Assembly (NCBI RefSeq): GCF_040436345.1
Contig: NC_133237.1
Span: forward strand, 25,487,749-25,551,748
Reading direction: 5' to 3'
Length of the DNA: 64,000 nt
Source of the DNA: Pagrus major
Taxonomy: Eukaryota > Chordata > Actinopteri > Spariformes > Sparidae
In this document: positions 53,780-64,000 of the stretch, piece after piece
Layout: each line of letters starts with the position of its first letter
Numbering within the stretch: the stretch's first letter is position 1
Position numbers and translations under genes: made by a program
The notes under the pieces: model-generated
Seen by the model: the letters and a program-made list of their open reading frames with translations, nothing else
The model's database searches: none
Told to the model about the DNA's origin: nothing

Positions 53780-55639
53780 ACACGTTTAAGAAAACTAAGC
53801 AGCAGTATCTCTGTCCAGAAGTCATGACACGGTCATGGATAAGAAGCTCGTGACCGTCTTGGATGTAAACATTGATGGCGTCCTCCTCATCGCAGCTGTA
53901 ACGTTAGCCGTCTTAGTTAGCGTGCTTGTCCATGAGTAGATGCAACACTTCCTTCTGCACAGTGACACACACATTCCTGCATGAAACTGCACACAACAAG
54001 GTCTGTGGATTATCTTGAGTAACCCGGTCATGATTTCTGGGAAGAGACATAGCAACGATAATCTGCCTCCTTCTGCTGCTGCAAGCTGCCCGTTCAAAAG
54101 CCACTGCTACTACATGTAATTTCAGATCTGATCACAAAGCAATCAGGAATGGCTATTAATATCAGATGTAAAAGCAAAAAGCCTGGGATCAGGTGTCATG
54201 ATCAAATCATCCAGGTCATGGTATATACGACCTGGATGGATTTTCAGATGCAGATTGTTTTTTAATGCGAGGTAGAAATTGGATCTTAAAGGTCCTATTT
54301 GTAAGAAAAATTGATTTTTGAGTCTCTCACTCCCAACTCGGGGATTGTAGGATGGGTCGGCCGCCATCCTAAAGGTCGGGATTAAGGTCCCATTCAGAGT
54401 AAAATAGACGATGAAGGAGGGAATGCTTTCGGCGAGTCCTTGGATTCTCAGTCAGATTCGATCAGGATATCCTCCCACAGCTCGAACCTCTCTTGTCCAA
54501 TGGGTCCAGTGGGTTAAGACTTTATGTCAGTAGAAGGTGGTCGAAGAACAACAGGAAATGTTGATGCTGAATGCAGAGTATTGAATTTCCACACTGTATG
54601 TTACCAGTTCTCTAAATATTTGTTCTTCACTGACCAGCGGCAATAAAAAAACACTTTCATTGCATTTGATTAAAATCCTTCCGTTTCCTCTCTGCACAGC
54701 CCAAAGCGTAAATATGATCGTTCTGCCTCATTGCTCCATCTGCCTCACAATCCAAATCAAAACCGTGGACCCTTAATATTCATGCACTCCTAGTTCTGTT
54801 GCCCCTGAGGTGGGGATGCATCACATGTTCACCAAACAGTGGAAACGTACAGCTAAAAGGAGGAGATGAAGAATCTCTGCCGCCTCACATGATCGGCTTT
54901 GAGCGAGTTGTTTGCCGACAAAATCCGTCTCCAGCTGTTAAAGATTGGGTAAAAACAACAGTAGGGAAACAAAGATTCACCTGAGACACAGTCGGTCCTT
55001 CATTTTACCGTCTCTAATCTGTGAAATCCTCAAAATCTGATACAGTTTTCTTTTCATCATGAATTATTTCTGGTCTTTCCCACAGTGGAGGGAGACCTCG
55101 GGGAACCGGTGCTGTCCGGAGCAGAGGCATTAATTTCCCTCTCCTGTAACACACCCTCTGTTTCTACAGCGTTATGTGTGAGTAACCCCCCGGATAAGAT
55201 CTTTTAAATGTGGCTGGACTGAGAGGTCGTCTAAATGTTTCACCACGGCAGGAGCTATCACAAGAGGACAGTGTGGAGTCACGCCGAGTGTCTCAGAGTT
55301 TGGAAGCATCAGCGTCCTGGGATCTGAACTCCTTTTTTTCTCGTTAGCTCCTCCGCTGCCCTGCTTAGATTTGTTAGACTTTAAATGAGCTGAAATGGAC
55401 ACGATCTGCATCTGTTAACACTCGAGCCTCTCACGCGGACTGGAGAAAGATTTATTAGGCGTGACATGTGATTTGGAAACAGTTAAACAGCATAGATGGA
55501 GATTTATATTGTCATTCTTATTTATTTATTCCCCTCACAACATCTGGTGGGTCGAATCGAACCTTATGGGGTTTGGTGATGAAGACCTGAACTTGACAAG
55601 CTGAACCTGAGATATCCTGAAATTAACTACTGGGTGAGT

Positions 55640-55840
55640 TGAGACCATATTCGCTACAGGTCCCCAGAGGATGAATCATACTTTGGTGATCCCCTGACTT
55701 CACGTCTGCTGCCACTAGCAGGTCAAAAGACACTTATCCTCTGGGAACAATGAACCTCTCGACGAAATTTTGTGCCAGTCCATCCAGTAGATACTGAGAT
55801 ATTTCACAGGATGTTTCATAACCATAAGGCTGACATTTTT
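55640..55840 (+). repeat. Decayed teleost interspersed repeat (copy 2)
   Basis: Has GGTCCCCAGAGGATGAATC, ACTTTGGTGATCCCCTGACT and GCCACTAGCAGGTCAAA, hallmarks of the same teleost repeat family as 3720-3990. Confidence 0.6.
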
Positions 55841-55867
55841 GGGGTAGATTGGCAGCATGGCAGGATA

Positions 55868-55996
55868 AGGGCAACATGGCAGCACAGTGCTGCTGCCCTA
55901 ACAAGAAGGTCCGGGGTTCTGGACCTGCATGTTCTCCCCTGGGTTCAGGTTTCCTCCCACCCTAACCCTGCAAAGGATGAGTGGATGGAGATGATG
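55868..55996 (+). repeat. Fragment of another teleost repeat
   Basis: GGCAACATGGCAGCACAGTG, AACAAGAAGGTCCGGGGTTC, CTGCATGTTCTCCCC, GGTTTCCTCCCACC and GATGAGTGGATGGAGATGAT follow the order of a common teleost element, with an internal deletion. It directly abuts the preceding repeat. Confidence 0.6.
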
Positions 55997-56461
55997 CCTA
56001 AATTGTCTCACATCTGGAGGGTGACAGGGTGAATGGTGTCTCTGTCACGTATTTCTGCACTATGTAACTCAACATATTCAACCAAATTCTGCATAATGTT
56101 GCTTTAAATCTCTGGTTATGTTTATAATTAATGCATTTTTTGCTGAGTAAAAAGGGCACGAGATTAAAGATCTCGAGGGGCTTCGTGTAGAGGGAATTTC
56201 TCCCCAGCAGTGGATCGGTCAGAACAAACTCTTGCTGTGCAGCCAAACTTTGTTCAAAACTCACAAAACTTTTACTTTAAAAAATTCTAGTGGAGATCCT
56301 CAAAGTGTCCAAACATGTCAGTCCGAATTTTGTAGAAATGCATAAAAATGATGCACATCCAGAATATCTGATGGCCGCGCTGCAGCCGAGTGTGTTTACT
56401 TTAAATATTTGTCTTCACCTCCAGAACCAAACTTATGTTCCAGCACCACCACACAACGGAC

Positions 56462-56497
56462 TGTGTGTGTGTTTGTGTGTGTGTGTGTGTTTGTGTG
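56462..56497 (+). repeat. Imperfect GT microsatellite
   Basis: GT units interrupted by two TTT steps. Read directly. Confidence 0.8.
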
Positions 56498-59400
56498 GTG
56501 CTCACTGCGAGAAGTCTTTCACCCTCCTCCCTCTTCTGTTTGAACTCAGCTGCAATTTATCTGGACTGTGTCTGTCATATTCAGCCTCCAGTGCACATCC
56601 AGGCTTCCTGTGCTCCCAGACAGCTCTGTGATTACACTGGACAGGCAATACTCTGCGTGTGCCGCGCTGTTGATTGTGAGAGGCGAGTAGAAGAGATTTG
56701 TAGCAGAGGTGATTTACTTCACTTGTCTGTCTCTGTGGATTTCCTCTGGAAGTTTGTTCTTTTTCGCTCACTCGTCCTGATCTATGAGCTCTGCAGAAGC
56801 CCAATCAGTAATTTTAATCAAGGGCCCTTTTACAGGAAAACACATGGCTTTATGTTGTATACACACAGTCATTTACACCTACAGCTGGGGGATTCATGAC
56901 ACTGTGAAGATGTAATGCTCATTATAGACCGGGAAGCTGCCGGGAAAATGAGACAACCGTGTTGTTGTTGTAGTCTGGTGTAACAAAATAAGTAAAGTTT
57001 CGGTCTGACGCCGGCGCCGGAGGAAAGTTTCATCAGATTTTATTTATGGGACACCTTTAAAATAAGCTTCGGCGTTCTGCCTCATCTACACTTCATTCCT
57101 GATTATCAGTTAATCATTTAAGTTATCAAGTTATCATGCTGCAGCTTCTTAAATGTGGTGATTTCTTTTCTTTTCCCTGTTTTACATTACTCCAAATTTA
57201 ATTTTGGCTTTCAACTGTCAGTCAGACGAAACAGGAAAACTGAAAATGTCACCTTCAGCTCTGGGAATTTGCGATATGCCTCTTTGCTTGCTGACAAGTA
57301 AAAACCATGGATGAGCTTATGTTTGGAAAGAAAAAACAGTTGCTGTCCCCTGTAGAGGAATACTGCTAGATTGGCTAAAAACAATCCTGGATTTGGTCGT
57401 TTTTTAATGTAAACGTGTTGTTAGAAAGTGTCAAACTCATGAGGATATTATTCAGGTTACAGGAGTTCACTTTGGACATGTTTAATTCAGAATATGCGTG
57501 TCAACTGGGGTTTGTAACACATAGCCTCTTCAATCTTTATGGAACAGGCAGAAACCTCGAGCAGAACCGGACTCAATGGTTGGCAGCCATCTGCCTCGAC
57601 CGGCCTCTTGCATTTTTCCGGTCAGTGATACTGACGATCAACGACTTTTGACCGAAGGCATCAGTATTTGACAACCTGGGAATGAGACTCAACAATGACT
57701 TCACCTTTAACCTCTGTGAGAGTTAACTGTGTTTAATGACACCCGACATGTTGGCATGTGCTTCTTTCACCTGACCATCAATCCCAACATTTTGCTGCTG
57801 TAATTATACTACGGCCACTAGCGATCGCCAAACAAAGAACATAAATATGGGTCGTAATAAGCTGCTTTCACAGTCAACCAATAAGTTTACTTCTCTGATG
57901 AGGATCGCATGGAAAAAAAGGATCCAAACGTCAGCAACGCATTTAAACCATGAACGACTGGTTTCCTCCGTTTCCCAAAAAGAAGTAGACGAACTTGGAC
58001 TCGACTACATCGTAGAAGATCTGCAGCAAAACACAAACTAGTTTGTTTTAATCTGAACTTGCAGCTCTTGCGAAGTGTGAACTTGAACAACCCTGCACAG
58101 TCACGGTCACATCTGCAATCACAGCAACAGAAACAACCCAATCTCTGTCATCTCACAGAGACATATTCGCAATCACTGTTTACAGTCGGTGAGGGAGCGA
58201 GCGTAACTAGTCCTGCTCGTCATCTACTGAGCTGAGATGATACTTGCGCCTGAGCAGACACATCTGAGTGAACACCAAGCGCCGCCGGGGCTACAACCAG
58301 AGGCAGTCTGCTACATAATACTACACAAAGATACAGCTCGGTCCGTCTCGGTGGGATCAGAGGGAATAGAGAAGCAGTTCAGAAAAGAAGATCCCACCGT
58401 GACCCTTCAGGGGCTCCGTAGATCTCTGACCTGTCTGACCATTAAAGATCTGAAGAAGCAGGTTGACTGAGAGCCAGTGAAGACGATAAAGGTGTGAAGA
58501 TCTTGACAATTGAAACCTATATTTTGCACAACATTTGCCTTCTTTTGTTGCCTTTTTGTTGACCTCTGCTTAACTTGTGTTTTCATATTCTCAGATCACA
58601 CACAGCTCTGCTCTTCAGTCCCTTTCGGCCTCCTCGTTCTTGCAGAAGAGCTGCTGCAGCGCGTTGTAAAAAGTCTTTTTGAAAGCTATTACTGACACTG
58701 CATCCCGCTCAGGAATATCATTTCCCATCCTCAATAACTCCCTGTTCCTCTGGTGTCCTAATTTGTGGTGTGGGGATATTGCTTGTTTTCTCAGTATAAT
58801 AGGCCATGCAGAGGAGTAATGGCCAGACTGCTGTACAGTTGCATTTCTTTTCTCTTCTCATCCTTCACTCATTATTTCTCCTCCAGGCGCTTCGTGCAGC
58901 GAGGCCCAGGTCCGTGCCTTCATTTGCTGGTCAAATGGCTGCTCTCGCTCCTTCTCGTTCTCATCGTGGGAGTCGGGGATGGAGGGCGAATCTCCGGGGG
59001 AAACAGAATCTAGACCAAAGCCTTCCTGTGCGCCGGCCTCATAATTAAATTGGCAGATTAAATTCTCTCTTATTGTGGAGGATTTAATGAATATTCACCA
59101 GGCTTCGGATCGTCTGGGTGATGTGAGCTTTCGCTTTAGTTATCACGTTGACCCCATCAGACTCCAGCCCTCCCTCTGCTCATCAGCCCGGCGCACACCG
59201 CGGACCTTTTGACTTAATTGATCTGCACTTTCGTGACACTTTGATTTTAAGAAACAATGGTCCACTAACTTTGGCTTCAGGGTGCACAGTGATGGATATT
59301 TTCATGATCTCATTCAACAATTTTCATGTGAAAGAATTAGTCTTTTCCATCTTCTTTAAAACAGGAAAGGGGCAGAAGTCATGTGGTGTTATATGATCAC

Positions 59401-62400
59401 AAACCATCTCCAGGGACGGGGTCGAGGTGGATGGTCGGGTCACCAAAGCGTGAGACTTTGACAGAGGTCACCACGGCTCAACTCTCATCCTGAGTCAACA
59501 GTCATCTCTTTTTATCCATGAGTCATATTTTTCTAAAGTGAAACCAGCAGTTTTGAAACCTTAAACATTTTTTACGGCGCTGACAAATGACAAATGATTG
59601 CTTTTTCCTTCCACCTGCAAGAGGTGGTCTGCAGATTTTGTCTCTGTATTAGGAAGATGTAGTAAATTAAAAACTCATTCACTACTTGCACCATTTGGGA
59701 ACCCCCTGCTGTGAAGTTTATATGCACAGAGAAGAAGAAGACATTATGTCACATCCTTGTGGTGTTAAAACAAACTTCAGCGATATGAGCAGAGGATAAA
59801 ATGCTCTCAATCGAAACAAAACAAAAGATGAAAATCTGTCTGATGTGACTGGGATGAGGTAATATTTAAGTTGTATTCATGTTACGCTTGTCTTGTCTTC
59901 AACCTCATGAGGTACACAGGTGTATTAGGAGACAGGACGGGCCTAGGCTAGCTGGTTAGCATGCTAACTTCATTAGACATCTACAGTACACAGACGTGTT
60001 TGACATCATATAATGTGTAATTTCTTTTTTTGAATGTTTTAAACTAAAATTCAAAGGAAATCTTTCAAATTGCTCCTTTAAATTAAAGTAAATATATAAT
60101 CAAACTACATCTCATCACAGGAGGACACCGCCGGCCTTCTCATCAGCCCGTGTACACTGACAGTGTTGTGACGTTGCCTCTCGGTGGATGTGGGACAGAG
60201 GTAACAGCCTGACAGATGAGCGTGCTACCTGCCGCCCAGAGGAGCAGCAGGAGAAGGAGGACGGTGGAGGAGAGCTGCAGATATTTCGGGACACTCCTTT
60301 CATGCCATTATCGCTGTCATTCTGATGGTTAGGCATTCATTAGGCCTGTCCGGCCGCTTGCCCTGAACCCTTCCACAGTGGCAGTTAATATGTAATGTGA
60401 TTTCCACTGTGTGAATATGATTACGCCTGGTGACAGACAGCGGAGGGCAGGAATGCAAGGGCAGGTGCAGACAAACAGGGAGGAGGTCACGCATAATGAG
60501 GAGAAAGGACTGGCCTCTCGTCCCGCCCAGGAGAGACATCGGCGGTGACGGGAACAAGATTTGAGCGGTTCAGGAAAAAAAAAACAGACAAAACAAAATA
60601 TGTGTCGAGGAGCCGGCGTCAGAAGCTTACAGCAGGATGTCAACCGAGGGGACGGCTGCTTCATCTCAACATACAGCCAGTCTGAGGTCGACAAATATGC
60701 ATCTCACTGCTGCACGACGATCGATCCACTCATTAGAGCAAAAAGTGGGTCAATAAAATGTGTTTGATTATTCATTTTTCATGTTTAATACAAGGTTTTG
60801 CCCTGAAGTGTGTCTAGAAGCAGATTTAAAACCAAGTCCACGAGCTGACTTTAGGTGGACTTAACTCAAAAAGTTCATTTTTAACAAGCTCCACTGTTAT
60901 TTCCTGAAACAACAAAGCAATGGTTTTTGGTTTATTCATCATTATTAATAAAATAAAAGATAATTCACAACCAACCAAAAGGTCATTAGCTTTAGTTTGC
61001 ATTTCTGAGATTTTCTTCCGCTGGAATTTATTTCACATTAATTTGAAGTTTGCTGAAAACTGAAAAAAGTTCACCACAAAATTAAGAATATCTGTTTCCT
61101 CTCACCCGTAGTGTTTATCCATTTATTTATTTATCCGTCAAGATTGTTTTGATGCGAGTTCTGGAGATTTCTGACCTCTAGATGGCAACTCAACAGCAAC
61201 ATCAGTATACTGTGTATGTAATGCATGTTTGTATGTGATTTATTCTTGCAACTCAGAGGTAAGACTCAAAAATTAGTTAGTGAGCAACAGCATGATACAT
61301 CGGTGCATCTTCAGGTGTTCGTCAACACAAACCTTGTTCTGTTTCCACAAAAAAAAAAAGGGGATTATGGGATTTATTACCTGGTGAGGCAGCTGGGTTT
61401 GCGAGATCACTTCAGCGAGAGAAGTGACTGCTAGAAAACAACAATGGCTGCTCCTCAAGAGGTTAGCGTAGCTGAGAACGACACTCAGGGCTTCTCTTGA
61501 TGGAAAGGATATTTTCGCTCTTCTCTACAGACATCGGTCGGCGCTTGATCTAACACCGGCTGTACCACCACAAATCTTCCCAAAATGCGTCACGAAACTG
61601 AAAGTAAATCCTCTCAAGAAGCCGTTTCGTCTGGATTTCAATGTTCCCAGTTGAGCTGAGGTTGTTTTATTAGCAGGATCATTTGTTGGTAGATTGGTGG
61701 CGAGAGTCACCTCACTGTTCTGCCATTTTCTAAATCACACTAATCATCCCCAGTGAGGCCCCTCGCATGTTTTGCTTCATTGTCGATTTGTCAGAATGAC
61801 GTCAGCCTTCTATACTAATCCTATTTAGCCAAAAGGTCATGAAACGATGCATCGCTGCGCGGCAACCTAATGTGTTAATAATCACAGATTGTCCTGAGGG
61901 ATGCAGCGCGGCTCCACATGAAATCAGAAAGGTGCAGCACCTGCCAGCTCGGCCCCACGGCAGCGCTGCATTATTCATGCACGCTCGCTGGCGCTTTTGT
62001 TTTTTTGTGCGGCTGAAGACGTGGATTTATATCGTATCATCCACTGCGGTCCACGCGGCAGAGCATTAAAAGAAAGCCCAAAGTTAGAGAATTGAACGCT
62101 CCCACATAAATCACACGGCGTTATGAGTGGAAACAGCTCGGGCAAAGTTGAGCAACACTGAGGAAAATAAATCATTTATCACCTCTAACTGCACCACTGA
62201 GCCGGGCGGCGGTGAAATAGAGGAGGTGGGCCCCGCGAGTGCTTTGTCACCGAGCACAAAAACAACTCCAGTGTTCCCGCGCCGGACTGATACTTAAAGG
62301 CGCTCGGCTATGAACCGCACCGTGAGCTGGAATTCAAATGAAGGTTATGAGTCAGGCGTGGGGATGAAGGTGGGGAAAGAAGTGACATTTTCACTTTTTT

Positions 62401-63564
62401 AAACTCGTCTTGTTGGGGAGAAAATAATCATTTTATTCCAGTTAACACCTCGGTGTTGTTGTCGCTGCTGCTAAGCGGAGAGCAGCATCAGTGGAGTCGC
62501 TTTCAATTAAAGCCGCTGAAGGTGTTAAAAGACGTTTCCTGGAGGTCGTCAGCGTGGAAACTTAACATTTTACAATACAAGAGGCCTCCTCATGTGGCTT
62601 CACTGCGTCTGAAATCTTCACATGATTTTCATTCAACCTCTCCTGCAGGAAAAAAAACAAAAACAAACCCCCACAACAGTGACAAGTCAGCAGATTTTCC
62701 TCGCCTTGCTCATTTCCCTCCGTTATATCTCGGGGATCACAAGGTGCAGCAGATTTATGGCTCCCTCGACTTGCGGTGACCAATCTGATTCAGCAGATAA
62801 TTGCTGAGTATGAGTTGTTATCAAGTGGACAACCAAGGTGCCGTGATTTATTACCCAGAGTCTCAGGTTAACTTCATCAGGCGAGCTGTCGGAGGAAGAG
62901 GAGGAGAAACACGGGAAGCTGTGCAGGGATGTAGAAGTAACTGCTGCCAGGGGAGGTGGTTCAACTCTCTCTATTTGTAAAGCAATTAATTATATGGATA
63001 CATGCCAGACTGCATTAAAAAAACAACCCTGAAACTTCACTGTGACGGAATAATAATAAATAAAAGTGTGTTTTAAAAGGGAGGAAGTAAATAGAAGCGA
63101 CACACGAGCCGTCACTCCGTCTGATTAGTGAGTGACTTCAGATATAAATGACACAACCAGCAGGAAACTGTTTAATTAATCATCCTTCAATCTGTGATCC
63201 AGTAACACAGCAGGACGCTACTACAGTCAAGCAGAAGTAAGAAGGTTATTATTTTATTATTAGTTGTGAATTAATTAAAGAATCCAAAGAATAATAAGTT
63301 AAAGGTTAATTCAGCCGCAGCTGAAACCAAGAGAGACGAAGTGTTGTAAGACGTCATGCTGGAGTAAAAGTAAAGACGTCTTGTTCAAATAAAATGTAAA
63401 AAGTGTCACATGATGAGCACTTGATCAGTACCTGATATTAAATGTATTAATGATATATGATGATATTAATTGTATACTCTGGGTCGACTAATCGCGATTA
63501 TCAGGTCCGATATTCAACATTTTTATGATTATCAGAATCAGCAGGGAGGTTTTCTTTCAGCCCG

Positions 63565-63650
63565 TGTCCGTCTGTTTGTCCGTCTGTTAGCAGCAGGATT
63601 ACACAAAAACTAGTGAACACATTTCTGCTAAAGTGTGATGGAGGATTTGT
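63565..63650 (+). repeat. Decayed teleost interspersed repeat
   Basis: TGTCCGTCTGTTTGTCCGTC, GTTAGCAGCAGGATTACAC, then AAAAACTAGTGAACACATTTC and GATGGAGGAT: a teleost repeat normally reading 'gattacgcaaaaactactgaacggattt'. Fragment only. Confidence 0.5.
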
Positions 63651-63888
63651 TTTAAATTGTTCACTAAGCTCTGTTTTTCAGTACCTACAGTATTTTTTGC
63701 TGTCTATATTAATGCTCCTCATTTCTTCAAAGTTAATGTATTTCTGTATTTCCTGTTTGTGTTGTTGTAATTTCTGTGTTTTCTGTTTATAACTGGTCTG
63801 AATGTCAGTTTTAAACAATAAAAAAAATCCTCTGTAGTGGACAAAAAGAATAATGTCATGCCACGTTGGTGTCGTTCCAGGAACCTTC

Positions 63889-64000
63889 GTTTCAACTTAC
63901 GGCGCTGCGACAGAAACCGTGTCTGGAGGGAGCGGTTCTGGCCGAGTGGTTTCAGAACAGGACTCAGGAGATTGACTCGGACTCAGAATCCTGTCCGGGG
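63889..64000 (+). other. Ambiguous possible exon at the right edge
   Basis: GC-rich and free of repeats. On the plus strand, TTCCAG at 63883-63888 could be an acceptor for an open frame beginning EPSFQLTALRQKPCLEGAVL and running to the edge. On the minus strand, a good donor GTAAGT follows an open Ser/Pro-rich frame ending PDTVSVAAP. Both cannot be right and I recognise neither product. It may be an exon of the next gene. Confidence 0.25.

Larger units (their letters stand above)
39105..63888. other. Large intergenic region, no supported gene
   Basis: About 25 kb without a convincing exon chain on either strand. The open frames are short (at most 154 codons), match no family I know, and several run through simple repeats. 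Identifiable content is interspersed repeats, listed separately. Some GC-richer blocks (about 43540-43800, 54690-54790, 58880-59150, 60290-60440, 61840-62340) look less decayed than their surroundings and may be conserved noncoding DNA. The whole could also be a long intron or a regulatory desert of a gene beyond the right edge. Confidence 0.55.

Noticed and set aside
58237-58470. 77-codon plus-strand open frame (MILAPEQTHL...)
   Set aside because: No similarity recognised and no supporting signals.

Overview
The window reads as nuclear DNA of a teleost fish, probably a percomorph. It holds spliced vertebrate genes with many short GT..AG introns (about 80-150 bp), long CA/GT microsatellites, and decayed copies of repeats typical of teleosts. 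I see no prokaryotic operon, plasmid, phage, CRISPR array or virus.

Layout. (1) 1-2722, minus strand: first nine coding exons of a sarcomeric (skeletal-type) myosin heavy chain, cut by the left edge, with a TATA box and muscle-type promoter motifs at 2.9-3.05 kb. (2) 2.7-7.2 kb: intergenic, with one decayed repeat. (3) 7231-10306, minus: sco1, mitochondrial copper chaperone for cytochrome c oxidase, complete in 7 exons. (4) 11234-12697, minus: tmem220, complete in 6 exons. (5) 14530-25461, plus: map2k4 (MKK4), complete in 11 exons. (6) 27226-38925, plus: elac2 (long-form RNase Z, tRNA 3' endonuclease), complete in 24 exons. (7) 39.1-63.9 kb: about 25 kb with no gene I can support, holding interspersed repeats. 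(8) 63.89-64.0 kb: an ambiguous possible exon at the right edge.

The order myosin heavy chain - sco1 - tmem220 - map2k4 - elac2 matches a compacted human 17p12-p13.1. Several human neighbours (ADPRM, PIRT, SHISA6, DNAH9, ZNF18, MYOCD, ARHGAP44) are missing from the expected gaps. The genes are not an operon and share no single pathway, though sco1 and the longer elac2 form both act in mitochondria. I reconstructed every exon by hand from splice sites, reading phase and remembered protein families; all junctions keep frame. No new biological system was found. The points most worth checking are the two in-frame starts of elac2, a (GT)30 tract touching an elac2 splice acceptor, a 467-bp element with inverted ends in map2k4, a possible reverse-transcriptase relic in an elac2 intron, and the collapsed gene order.
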